Assembly (NCBI RefSeq): GCF_003144395.1
Contig: NZ_PENZ01000034.1
Coordinates: forward strand, 248,001 to 312,000
Reading direction: 5' to 3'
Length of the DNA stretch: 64,000 nucleotides
From: Proteus faecis
Lineage (GTDB): Bacteria > Pseudomonadota > Gammaproteobacteria > Enterobacterales > Enterobacteriaceae
Numbering within the stretch: position 1 is the stretch's first letter; each line of letters starts with the position of its first letter. Positions 16,255 to 25,779 of this stretch are shown one piece after another. The notes beneath the pieces were generated by a model that did not search any database, was not told where the DNA came from, and saw nothing but the letters and a program-made list of their open reading frames with translations. Made by a program: the position numbers and the translations under genes.

Positions 16255-17730
16255 ATGAAAACGCAAACGATAAACAGTCCGAGAACACCTACATTACTCG
16301 AATCTCTCTTTCCGATATTCACCATGGTGGTGCTATTAGGAGGAGGTTACGCCGCTTTTGATTTACCACCAGAGCCGTTAATGGTGCTGTCTACAGTTGT
16401 AGCTGCGCTATTAGTAAAACGATTAGGATATCGCTATGACGAGATCTTAACGGCTATCTCACAAAAAATTGCTAAGACTATGCCCGCATTGCTGATTTTA
16501 ATCAGTGTGGGCTTGTTAATAGGCACATGGATGATTGGCGGTACCATTCCTCTGATGATCTATTACGGATTAAAAATGATCAGCCCAGAAATGCTTTATG
16601 TTACTGCATTATTGGTTACATCATTAGTATCAGTCTGTACGGGAACTTCATGGGGGTCAGCAGGAACCATTGGTGTTGCTTTTATGGGGGTTGCCGTTGG
16701 TATGGATGCAAACCTTGCAGCAACAGCTGGTGCTGTCGTCGCGGGTGCCTATTTTGGTGACAAACTTTCACCATTATCTGGTGATACCAACCTTGCCGCC
16801 ATGGCTGCGAGGATCGACCTCTATCAACATATTTGGCACTTACTTTACACCACACTGCCTTCACTGATTTTAACGGCAATTGTGATGATTGTTTATGGCA
16901 TGAATGGTGATTTAGCAGGTCAAGGTGTACCAGAAAAAGTGACCTTAATTACAAATGGTCTGGAGAATGTTTATAACTTCAATTTAATTCTTCTCATTCC
17001 TGTATTAGTCATTTTATATGGTTCAGTAACGAAAAAGCCCACTATCCCAGTAATGTTAGCCTCTGCCGCAATTGCGATGTTTAACGCCTATCTTATTCAA
17101 GGCTTTGGATTACATGACATCGTAAAAAGTGCAGTTGATGGTTTTAATGTTTCAATGATCCAAGGGAAAGAGGTTCCTGAATTATTAGGTAACTTATTAA
17201 ATCGTGGTGGCATGAACTCGATGATGAGCACCCTGCTTATCTGTTTCTGTGCCCTCTCTTTTGCCGGTACCTTATCATTAAGTGGCGCATTAGAAGTGAT
17301 TGTCCATGCATTGTTAAAAATGGTTCACTCAACAGGTTCAATGATCTTAGCCACGATTGTTTGCGGGTTAACCATGATTGGCGTGACTTGTAATGGACAA
17401 ATCTCAATTCTTATTCCTATCGAAATGTTACGCGGTGCCTACATCGAACGAGGCTTACACCCTAAAAACCTCGCTCGTACCGTAGAAGACTCCGCCACTA
17501 TTTTTGAACCCATTTTACCGTGGACAGCCGCAGGGGCTTATATGGCAGGTACCTTAGGTGTTGCAACCTTAAGTTACTTACCTTGGGCTGTATTGTGCTG
17601 GAGTGGCATCTTCTTTGCCATGCTGTGGGGTTTCACGGGCTTTGGCATTGCCAAATTAACACCAGAAGAGCAGGAAGAGATGACTGCTGAGCTTGGATCA
17701 CATTCAGAATTACAACTTGATACTAAATAA
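16255..17730 (+). CDS. nhaC: NhaC family Na+/H+ antiporter
   Basis: 491-residue inner-membrane antiporter with about 12 hydrophobic segments. NhaC hallmarks: [38 protein letters not shown], and the late [15 protein letters not shown] and [20 protein letters not shown]. Exchanges H+ for Na+ (some relatives carry organic acids or amino acids in a malate/lactate type exchange). It starts 6 bases after the MalY-like gene and ends 10 bases before xylA, so it appears to be co-transcribed with both. Its role in xylose metabolism is unclear. Confidence 0.85.
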   Translation: MKTQTINSPRTPTLLESLFPIFTMVVLLGGGYAAFDLPPEPLMVLSTVVAALLVKRLGYRYDEILTAISQKIAKTMPALLILISVGLLIGTWMIGGTIPLMIYYGLKMISPEMLYVTALLVTSLVSVCTGTSWGSAGTIGVAFMGVAVGMDANLAATAGAVVAGAYFGDKLSPLSGDTNLAAMAARIDLYQHIWHLLYTTLPSLILTAIVMIVYGMNGDLAGQGVPEKVTLITNGLENVYNFNLILLIPVLVILYGSVTKKPTIPVMLASAAIAMFNAYLIQGFGLHDIVKSAVDGFNVSMIQGKEVPELLGNLLNRGGMNSMMSTLLICFCALSFAGTLSLSGALEVIVHALLKMVHSTGSMILATIVCGLTMIGVTCNGQISILIPIEMLRGAYIERGLHPKNLARTVEDSATIFEPILPWTAAGAYMAGTLGVATLSYLPWAVLCWSGIFFAMLWGFTGFGIAKLTPEEQEEMTAELGSHSELQLDTK

Positions 17731-17740
17731 GGACGGTTCC

Positions 17741-19057
17741 ATGTCTTACTTTGATAAAATTGAACAAATTCAATATGAAGGCACAACAAGCGATAACCCA
17801 TTAGCGTTTCGTTACTATAACCCTAATGAGATTATTTTAGGTAAACGAATGGAAGATCACCTAAGATTTGCGGCTTGTTATTGGCATAACTTCTGCTGGA
17901 ATGGTTCTGATATGTTCGGTATCGGTACTTTTGATAGACCGTGGCAAACACCGGGTGAAGCTTTAGAGCAAGCAAAACGCAAAGCCGATGTTGCCTTTGA
18001 GTTCTTTCATAAGCTCAATGTTCCTTTCTACTGTTTTCATGATGTAGATGTGATTTCTGAAGGTAATAACATCAATGAATATATCTCTAATATGGCAGCT
18101 ATTACTGATGTATTAGCGAAAAAACAAGAAGAAACTAACGTTAAGTTATTATGGGGAACGGCAAACTGCTTCACTCATCCTCGTTATGGTGCTGGCGCGG
18201 CAACTAACCCTGATCCTGACGTTTTTGCATGGGCTGCGACACAAGTTTGTGAAGCGATGAAAGCGACAAAAGCGCTAGGTGGTGAAAACTATGTCTTATG
18301 GGGTGGACGCGAAGGCTATGAGACACTGTTAAATACAGATTTACGCCAAGAAAGAGAGCAAATTGGCCGCTTTATGCAGATGGTTGTTGAACACAAACAT
18401 AAAATTGGTTTCCAAGGTACATTACTGATTGAACCAAAACCACAAGAGCCAACAAAACATCAATATGATTATGATACTGCGACTGTTTATGGCTTCTTAA
18501 AACAGTTTGGTCTTGAAAAAGAAGTTAAAGTCAACATTGAAGCCAATCATGCAACATTGGCAGGACATAGTTTCCATCATGAAATTGCGACGGCTATTGC
18601 ATTAGGGATTTTAGGCTCTGTTGATGCTAACCGTGGTGATCCACAATTAGGTTGGGATACAGACCAATTTCCAAATAGCGTAGAAGAAAATGCACTTGTG
18701 ATGTATGAAATTCTTAAATCAGGTGGATTTACAACGGGTGGTTTAAACTTTGATGCGAAAGTTCGTCGTCAAAGTAATGATAAATATGACCTTTTCTATG
18801 GACACATTTCAGGAATGGATACAATGGCAATGGCATTACGCATTGCAGCAAGAATGATCCAAGATGGCGGCCTTGATAAATTTACGGCACAACGTTATTC
18901 AGGTTGGAGTGCGGAGTTTGGTCAAAATATCTTACAAGGCAAATTAACTCTTGAAGAAGTGGCGAAATATGCACAAAGCAATACCTTAGCACCACAGTTA
19001 CAAAGTGGCCGCCAAGAAATGTTAGAAAGTTTAGTGAATCGCTATATTTTTGGTTAA
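17741..19057 (+). CDS. xylA: Xylose isomerase
   Basis: 438 residues (E. coli 440). Converts D-xylose to D-xylulose. Catalytic His is in YCFHDVDV near 101, metal ligands in [12 protein letters not shown] and [22 protein letters not shown] at 17741 is chosen because AAGGA lies 7 bases upstream and [14 protein letters not shown] is the usual start; the frame happens to be open further upstream, inside nhaC. Only 10 bases follow nhaC, so xylA lacks its own promoter space, unlike in E. coli, where xylAB is first after the divergent promoter. Confidence 0.96.
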   Translation: MSYFDKIEQIQYEGTTSDNPLAFRYYNPNEIILGKRMEDHLRFAACYWHNFCWNGSDMFGIGTFDRPWQTPGEALEQAKRKADVAFEFFHKLNVPFYCFHDVDVISEGNNINEYISNMAAITDVLAKKQEETNVKLLWGTANCFTHPRYGAGAATNPDPDVFAWAATQVCEAMKATKALGGENYVLWGGREGYETLLNTDLRQEREQIGRFMQMVVEHKHKIGFQGTLLIEPKPQEPTKHQYDYDTATVYGFLKQFGLEKEVKVNIEANHATLAGHSFHHEIATAIALGILGSVDANRGDPQLGWDTDQFPNSVEENALVMYEILKSGGFTTGGLNFDAKVRRQSNDKYDLFYGHISGMDTMAMALRIAARMIQDGGLDKFTAQRYSGWSAEFGQNILQGKLTLEEVAKYAQSNTLAPQLQSGRQEMLESLVNRYIFG

Positions 19058-19073
19058 TGGCATAAAACGTAAT

Positions 19074-19098
19074 AACACAGCGGAGTTTCCGCTGTGTT
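19074..19098 (+). other. Intercistronic stem-loop between xylA and xylB
   Basis: Ten-base-pair perfect stem AACACAGCGG / CCGCTGTGTT with loop AGTTT, then TTA only. Probably stabilises the upstream message or lowers xylB expression relative to xylA. Confidence 0.55.
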
Positions 19099-19130
19099 TA
19101 TTAATTAGATACAGATCATGAGGTAACTTT

Positions 19131-20585
19131 ATGTATTTAGGGCTAGATTTAGGTACTTCAAGCGTTAAAGCGATCATCATGAATGAGCAAGGTGACGTTG
19201 TTGCCAGTCATTCTGTTTCTTTAGCAATATCACGCCCTCACCCTCAATGGTCAGAACAAGATCCTCTGCAATGGTGGCAAGCAACGGAAGAAGCCATTCT
19301 TCAGCTTGGGCGCAGTTATCCAATGGATAAAATCGAAGCGATTGGATTAAGCGGACAAATGCATGGCGCCGTTTTACTTGATGCACAACAATCGGTGCTA
19401 CGTCCCGCCATCCTATGGAACGATGGTCGTAGTTTTAAACAGTGCCAAATGCTTGAGACGCAATATCCTCAGTTTAAAAAAATCACTGGTAACTTAGTTA
19501 TGCCCGGCTTTACTGCACCAAAACTACAATGGGTTGCTGAACATGAACCTGAAATCTTTCAACGTATTGCACATGTTTTATTACCTAAAGATTTTTTACG
19601 TTGGAAGATGAGCGGTAATTTTGCTAGTGATATGTCAGATTCAGCCGGTACGCTTTGGTTAGATATGCAAAAGCGAGGTTGGAGTGATGAACTTTTAAAT
19701 GCGACAGGATTAACGCGTCGTCAAATGCCTACATTGTTTGAAGGTAATCAAATAACGGGCTATCTATTGGCTGATATTGCTAAAAAATGGCAGATGAAAC
19801 AAGTACCTATTATTGCAGGTGCTGGCGATAATGCGGCGGGAGCAATTGGTGTTGGTGTTTATCAACCAGGCCAAGCAATGCTCTCTTTAGGGACTTCAGG
19901 TGTTTATTTTGTTGTTAGCGAAAAATTTCTCCAAAATAGTGACAATGCAGTACACAGTTTTTGTCATGCATTACCTAATACTTGGCATTTAATGTCTGTC
20001 ATGCTAAGTGCAGCATCATGTCTTGATTGGGTGTGTCAATTAACAGGAATTGAGAGTGTAGGTGCAATGTTTGACGAAGTTGAACAGGCTACTTTTGCTA
20101 AGAGTCCCCTGTTGTTTTTACCTTATCTTTCTGGTGAACGGACACCTTATAACAATCCTAATGCGAAAGGTGTTTTTTGGGGATTAACCCATGAGCATCA
20201 ACGGGCTGACTTGTGCCAAGCTGTTCTTGAAGGTGTGAGTTTTGCATTACGACAAGGGATAGAAGTTGCTGAAAATGCAGGCCAATTAGCCGATAATATT
20301 ACATTAATTGGTGGTGGTGCCAGAAGTGAATATTGGCGACAACTTCTTGCAGATATTACTGGAAAAAATCTCGATTATCGTCAAGGTGGTGATGTTGGTC
20401 CTGCACTTGGCGCGGCAAGACTTGCACAATTAGCAGTAAACCCAGCTTATTCATCGCAGGTTATTCTTTCTCAACCTAAGCTAGAAAAACGTCATACACC
20501 CAATTTAGAAAAACATAAAACATACAACAAAAAATATCACGCCTTTAAAAAGTTATATTCATTAATTGATTCAATGGAAATATAA
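19131..20585 (+). CDS. xylB: Xylulokinase
   Basis: 484-residue FGGY-family sugar kinase; phosphorylates D-xylulose to D-xylulose 5-phosphate for the pentose phosphate pathway. N-terminal phosphate loop MYLGLDLGTSSVKAI, substrate motif SGQMHGAV, catalytic Asp in IAGAGDNAAGAIG, and GGGARSEYWRQ near the C-terminus. Last gene of the operon; a hairpin terminator follows. No xylose transporter (xylE or xylFGH) is present here, so uptake must be encoded elsewhere. Confidence 0.95.
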   Translation: MYLGLDLGTSSVKAIIMNEQGDVVASHSVSLAISRPHPQWSEQDPLQWWQATEEAILQLGRSYPMDKIEAIGLSGQMHGAVLLDAQQSVLRPAILWNDGRSFKQCQMLETQYPQFKKITGNLVMPGFTAPKLQWVAEHEPEIFQRIAHVLLPKDFLRWKMSGNFASDMSDSAGTLWLDMQKRGWSDELLNATGLTRRQMPTLFEGNQITGYLLADIAKKWQMKQVPIIAGAGDNAAGAIGVGVYQPGQAMLSLGTSGVYFVVSEKFLQNSDNAVHSFCHALPNTWHLMSVMLSAASCLDWVCQLTGIESVGAMFDEVEQATFAKSPLLFLPYLSGERTPYNNPNAKGVFWGLTHEHQRADLCQAVLEGVSFALRQGIEVAENAGQLADNITLIGGGARSEYWRQLLADITGKNLDYRQGGDVGPALGAARLAQLAVNPAYSSQVILSQPKLEKRHTPNLEKHKTYNKKYHAFKKLYSLIDSMEI

Positions 20586-20613
20586 CTACATTGCGTCAAT
20601 ATCAGGGTAAATT

Positions 20614-20655
20614 AATAGCGCTAATTTTTTATTTATAAAGTTAGCGCTATTTTAT
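20614..20655. terminator. Terminator after xylB
   Basis: Eleven-base-pair perfect stem AATAGCGCTAA / TTAGCGCTATT with a 16-base AT loop and TTT after it, located between the convergent xylB and the DUF3811 gene. Confidence 0.65.
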
Positions 20656-20661
20656 AAATAA

Positions 20662-20925
20662 TTAACGATATCCCCGAGTATGGTTTTTAGCTGACCAACT
20701 ATAGGTTTCATCACTTGGGGCTAGTTTTTGCTTCTTCTTGAGGGCTTGTGCTTTTTTGGTAGCTTTTTCAACTTCGAGGGAGATTTCGGTAATAATGGAG
20801 TCTTTGACTTTGTTCATTTCAGCATTGGTTAATTCACGCCCTAATTTCTTTCTCTCTTGACCTATTCTGGTTTTTACTCGCATTTGTTGGGCGTCTGTCA
20901 TCTCTTGGAGTGTCAATTTCTTCAT
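20662..20925 (-). CDS. DUF3811 family protein (YjbD-like)
   Basis: 87 residues, very basic and probably helical (KKAQALKKKQK). The N-terminal LTLQEMTDAQQ and the C-terminal SWSAKNHTRGYR match E. coli YjbD. Function unknown; no signal peptide or membrane segment. Lies alone, convergent with xylB. Confidence 0.75.
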   Translation of the reverse strand: MKKLTLQEMTDAQQMRVKTRIGQERKKLGRELTNAEMNKVKDSIITEISLEVEKATKKAQALKKKQKLAPSDETYSWSAKNHTRGYR

Positions 20926-21096
20926 TCTTTTACCCTACTTATATTGAGAGCGGAGATATTAATATAACATTATTAATGGGTCTCTCCAGCATTATATTTA
21001 GATTTAAGGTAATTAAATTCTGATTATATCAAAAATGCATTACGCACTTAATAAGTGTGTAATGCATTAAATAAAAGATAAGTTAAAACAGAAAAT

Positions 21097-22122
21097 TTAA
21101 ACTAATTGCAGAAATGCTGTTTTAAATCCATCAATGTCTTGCTGTGTTGTTGCCCAAGAAGTACAAAGGCGTAAACAACTTAAGTTAGGATCTTCAAGTA
21201 AAACACGATGGAAAACAAATTGTTGTGTTAGTTTTTCTGCAAGTGTATTTGGCAAAATAACAAAAACCTGGTTAGATTCTGGGGGAGCTAAAAATTCAAA
21301 ACCTTGTTCAGTAAAGAACGCAGTTAATTGTGATGCCATGTCATTTAGGTGTTTGCCTAATTTAAAATAGAGTTCATCTTTAAATAAAGCTTCAAATTGC
21401 GCACCTAATAACCAGCCTTTCGCTTGTAATCCACCCTTTTGTTTTAAGCTAAAACGAAAATCAGATTTTAATGCCGGATGACAAATCACTAGCGTTTCAG
21501 CTGACATTGCACCAATTTTAGTGCCTCCAATATAGAAAGCATCGGTTAAATTGGCGATATCTTCGATAGTCAGATCGCTTTGTGCAGACATTAATCCTGC
21601 TGCTAAACGTGCACCATCAAGATATAACCATAAATTATGTTCATTACAGAAATCACGCAGTGCCTGTAATTCAGCTTTACGATAAACCGTACCAATCTCT
21701 GTGGCATTTGTTATATAAACAAGCTTTGGTTGAACCCAATGTTCATCATTATGCTCAGCAAGAATAGGTTTTAATAACGCGGGTGTTAATTTTCCATCGG
21801 TGGAAAATGTTGTAATAACTTTATGCCCTGTTGCTTCAATAGCGCCGGTTTCATGTGTGGCAATATGCCCAGTACTGACAGAAATAACCGCTTGGTGTGG
21901 ACGTAAAAAATGAGAGATAGCAGTTAAATTAGTAATGGTACCACCATTAAAAAAGTGAATATCCGCATCAGGTTGTTGAATACGCTGTTTTATTGTTTGA
22001 GCTGCTTGATGACAAAGCTTATCCATGCCATATCCATCATAGCGTTGCCCCACCGTATCAGTGATTGCCTTCATGACCGCAGGGTGTGCAATTTCATTAT
22101 AATCATTTTGGAAGCGGTACAT
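21097..22122 (-). CDS. Low-specificity threonine aldolase / beta-eliminating lyase family
   Basis: 341-residue fold-type I PLP enzyme of the threonine aldolase group, cleaving threonine (or allo-threonine) to glycine and acetaldehyde. PLP Lys202 is in YIGGTKIGAM, the substrate-binding region ATEIGTVY at 141-148 and LYLDGARLAAG at 167-176. The ATG at 22122 is used (AGGAG 5 bases upstream); an upstream in-frame ATG at 22200 would overlap the yegD terminator. Closer to the Gram-positive/Pseudomonas-like low-specificity branch than to E. coli LtaE by the look of its motifs; this is inference. Confidence 0.8.
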   Translation of the reverse strand: MYRFQNDYNEIAHPAVMKAITDTVGQRYDGYGMDKLCHQAAQTIKQRIQQPDADIHFFNGGTITNLTAISHFLRPHQAVISVSTGHIATHETGAIEATGHKVITTFSTDGKLTPALLKPILAEHNDEHWVQPKLVYITNATEIGTVYRKAELQALRDFCNEHNLWLYLDGARLAAGLMSAQSDLTIEDIANLTDAFYIGGTKIGAMSAETLVICHPALKSDFRFSLKQKGGLQAKGWLLGAQFEALFKDELYFKLGKHLNDMASQLTAFFTEQGFEFLAPPESNQVFVILPNTLAEKLTQQFVFHRVLLEDPNLSCLRLCTSWATTQQDIDGFKTAFLQLV

Positions 22123-22180
22123 GTGTTCTCCTGTCGAATGTTGTGTTTTTATTGAGTTTTTATCGTGTTTGATAAAGAAA

Positions 22181-22222
22181 AACGCCTTACATCTAATCAA
22201 TACAAAGATTAAATGTAAAGCG
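22181..22222 (-). terminator. Terminator of yegD
   Basis: On the minus strand GCGCTTTACATTTAATC pairs with GATTAGATGTAAGGCG (one G-U and one bulge) and is followed by TTTTTCTTT. It begins 38 bases after the yegD stop. Confidence 0.65.
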
Positions 22223-22259
22223 CTTTAATATATTGAAAATATCAGTTATTTAAAACCGA

Positions 22260-23612
22260 TTATTTAAAACAGACTTCGCCCCAACGTGCCAATCCTGCGG
22301 TAACCGATCCAAAATCATTACCTTTAACAATCGGAATATTTGGCAATTGTTGTTCAATGGCTTGGCATAAAATAGGTGAACGCGCAGAGCCCCCAGTCAT
22401 AAAAACAGCGTCGGGTTTGATCCCCCCTTGTTTCACTGCATCATTAACTAACTCAATCATTTTACTTTTTGGTGATTCGATAGATTCAACCATTTGTTCG
22501 CGTTCAATCGTTAATTCTAAGGTTTCACTTAATAATGCGATATTAGCAATATACTCAGGAGAATCTGATAAAGCGATTTTAGCTTCTTCAGCTCGTCGAA
22601 CAATGCTGTAACCCAATGTTTCATTATAGACTTCAATAAGGCGCGTTATTTTTTCGGGCTCTTTTGCGTCCCGTCTTAGCTGATTTAACACAGCAAGGTT
22701 TTGACGAGAATAAAAATCTTTTTGGGCTTCTACATTATTAATCGCAATAGGATCCCAGAACTGTTTCAGAGGCAATTTAATACCAGAAGACGTTAATCCT
22801 GTCATACCAAATAGTGGCATAAGTTGTTTAAAAGCGAGGTAAATATCAAGATCATTACCACCAACACGTTGTCCACTATGGGCAAGTAATGTGTTTGAAC
22901 GGTCAGTTTTGCCTTGGTAACTTGGCCCCATTTGAATTAATGAGCAGTCAGTTGTCCCCCCACCAATATCAACGACTAATACTGTTTGGTCTTTAGTCAA
23001 CGTCGATTCATATTCAAGTCCGGCTGCAACAGGTTCAAATTCAAACATAATATTCTTAAAGCCAGCTCTTTTAGCTGCACGGATAAGAATGTTTTCAGCT
23101 TGTCTATTTGAAGCTTCGCCACCTAACCCATTAAAGTTAATAGGTTTGCCAATAACGGTATCTGTGATCGCTTCTTGTGTGCTTTTTTCTGCTTGGTGCT
23201 TAATATTTGCCATCATGGCGCAAACTAAATCTTCAAAGAAGCTAATTTGTATATCATGTAAGCCTGAAGCACCTAAAAAGGATTTGGGTGATTTAACGTA
23301 ATAGACATCACGAGGATCACGTAGGTATAAACTTAGCGCAGATTGTCCGAAAAGAATATCTTCAGGAACTAATTCAATATCTTCTTCTCGATTAAACGCA
23401 ATCGACTTTCTTAGTAATTGTTCGCCAATTTCACTGGAAGGTTTAATATTTAAATGGCGAAATAAGTGCTCAGAAACAGATTCACGGGTTGGCGCACAAA
23501 GGGTTGATGGAATATAGACATCATTACCTTCTAAAGGCAAAAGAGTGGGTTTTCCCTCTTTCATAATTGCAACAGAACAATTTGATGTTCCGTAGTCAAA
23601 GCCAATAAACAA
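22260..23612 (-). CDS. yegD: YegD, Hsp70-family chaperone homologue
   Basis: 450 residues, an actin-fold ATPase related to DnaK but lacking the C-terminal peptide-binding and lid domains. MFIGFDYGTSNCSVAIM (phosphate 1), VVDIGGGTTDCSL (phosphate 2) and FMTGGSARSPI (adenosine) are all present. FVKSPKSFLGASGL-type and DFGSVTAGLARWGEV stretches match E. coli YegD. Client and role are not established. Single gene with its own terminator. Confidence 0.92.
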   Translation of the reverse strand: MFIGFDYGTSNCSVAIMKEGKPTLLPLEGNDVYIPSTLCAPTRESVSEHLFRHLNIKPSSEIGEQLLRKSIAFNREEDIELVPEDILFGQSALSLYLRDPRDVYYVKSPKSFLGASGLHDIQISFFEDLVCAMMANIKHQAEKSTQEAITDTVIGKPINFNGLGGEASNRQAENILIRAAKRAGFKNIMFEFEPVAAGLEYESTLTKDQTVLVVDIGGGTTDCSLIQMGPSYQGKTDRSNTLLAHSGQRVGGNDLDIYLAFKQLMPLFGMTGLTSSGIKLPLKQFWDPIAINNVEAQKDFYSRQNLAVLNQLRRDAKEPEKITRLIEVYNETLGYSIVRRAEEAKIALSDSPEYIANIALLSETLELTIEREQMVESIESPKSKMIELVNDAVKQGGIKPDAVFMTGGSARSPILCQAIEQQLPNIPIVKGNDFGSVTAGLARWGEVCFK

Positions 23613-23809
23613 TTTAGCCTCCCCAGTAGACTTTCATTAAAAAAAGACTGAGCACTCTACATCAAGCTTTTTGCAATTACCATCAGATTATGGGGCTTAA
23701 AAGAGAGAAAATAAGCGAATTAATCTAGTGCATGAGTAACCAAATGAATACTAAAACCGTAACGCAAACACAGTGGTTAGTTGCTAATTTTTTCAGTGAT
23801 AATAACCGT

Positions 23810-24274
<465 letters not shown>

Positions 24275-24309
24275 CTAAAAATATTTGTCACTTAATTTGA
24301 ATAAATAGT

Positions 24310-25779
24310 TTAGCGTGATACCGAATTAGATAATGCTTTATCTATTTCACCTAATGCAAATGCTAAATCAACCGCCGCAATTTGTGATCCGGTATAAGCA
24401 TCAATCTGAGACATTTGTGCATTTAATAATGCAATCTCTGCGGTATTTATGTCGGTTACGGTTCCTAACCCATTATGATAAAATTCCACACTTGCGGTAT
24501 AGGTTAATTGTGTTGTCTCTACTAAGTTTTTAGATGCTTTATTTGCCTCAAGTGCTGATTTCAGAGCATTTTCACTAATTGAGATCTCTTTTATCGCCAT
24601 ATCTTGGCTTTTGCGTAAGTTTTCTTGTGCTAGCCTAATTTCTGACTGTGTATTTACCATCCGCGATTGGCGCATTCCGCCTTCATATAATGGAATACTG
24701 ACGCCAATCAGTATATTGGAAGATGAAGTTCTTTGGCTAATTTCAGGAAGTCCCTGAACATCAAAGCTACCTGTTCCTCCAGCAAGTGCGCCAGCAAGAT
24801 ATACTTTAGGAAAATAGTCAGATTCGACGGAATTAGCCGCCTTGATTGCGGCTTGTTGTAATTCATATTGCGCTAAAACATCTGGACGCTGTGCAAGCGC
24901 TTTTTTAATTACATCATGGGTTAATGGGGATATATCATCAGGAAGAGAATTATCATCGGCATAATCAACAGCTATTTTTTCAAAAGGCGATGTTCCAATA
25001 GCAGACAGTAAAATTTGATATTGATCTTTTTCATGACCTTTGGCTAACACATTTTGTAATTCAACTTGTGCTACCTGCTGTTTAGCTAATGCTACATCTA
25101 ATACTGTTGCTAATCCCTTGATTCGTTTTTGTTCAACAGCATATAAAATGTCTTTACTTCTCTGAAGGGCATTTTGGGTGATATTCACCTTTTTTCTTGC
25201 TGCACCATAACTAAAATATGCAACAGAGACATCATGAATAATTTTCTGATGCATTAGATTAAAATTAAGGCTTGTTGCTAAGGAAGTATGTTTGGCTGCA
25301 TCAACTAATGCCCCTCTTTTACCAAAATCAAAAATAAGCCATCTGAATGTGAGTGCGGGAATAAAAGCACTATTAGACGTTTTTATCTCATCAAGGATAG
25401 GATTTTTAGGTAAATCGATTTTTCCGTGTTGATACCCTGCCAGTACCGTTGCTGTGATAATTGGCAAATATGTACTCTCTACCATACCAATATCAGTCGC
25501 TGACTTTTTTGCTAATTCCCATGCAATACGTGTATCTGGGTTATTTTGTTGTCCTAAATCGATAAGGTCGGCCAACGAATAACTAGATTTAATCGTTTTT
25601 TCTTGAGTTGGCGATAAATATTGCTCAGTGGATGAAGCAATATATTTTGTATTATCATAATTAATAGGTTGTTGAGAATAGTGTTTAAATGAACTGCTTG
25701 TGTCGATACAACCAACAAGTAATAGACTTAACAGAGATGACAGAATATTTTTCTTATTATTAATGATTAAATTTACCAT
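24310..25779 (-). CDS. mdtP: Outer-membrane efflux lipoprotein (TolC/NodT family), MdtP-like
   Basis: 489 residues (E. coli MdtP 488). The signal peptide ends in a lipobox LLVGC near residue 33, so it is lipid-anchored. Two repeats of the outer membrane efflux domain follow (from about 60 and about 270). It forms the trimeric outer-membrane duct of the tripartite pump with MdtN and MdtO. The start overlaps the mdtO stop by one base (TAATG), a sign of translational coupling. Confidence 0.82.
   Translation of the reverse strand: MVNLIINNKKNILSSLLSLLLVGCIDTSSSFKHYSQQPINYDNTKYIASSTEQYLSPTQEKTIKSSYSLADLIDLGQQNNPDTRIAWELAKKSATDIGMVESTYLPIITATVLAGYQHGKIDLPKNPILDEIKTSNSAFIPALTFRWLIFDFGKRGALVDAAKHTSLATSLNFNLMHQKIIHDVSVAYFSYGAARKKVNITQNALQRSKDILYAVEQKRIKGLATVLDVALAKQQVAQVELQNVLAKGHEKDQYQILLSAIGTSPFEKIAVDYADDNSLPDDISPLTHDVIKKALAQRPDVLAQYELQQAAIKAANSVESDYFPKVYLAGALAGGTGSFDVQGLPEISQRTSSSNILIGVSIPLYEGGMRQSRMVNTQSEIRLAQENLRKSQDMAIKEISISENALKSALEANKASKNLVETTQLTYTASVEFYHNGLGTVTDINTAEIALLNAQMSQIDAYTGSQIAAVDLAFALGEIDKALSNSVSR

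Noticed and set aside
19074-19098. Terminator between xylA and xylB
   Set aside because: The stem is strong but no T-run follows and xylB needs the transcript; treated as an intercistronic stem-loop.
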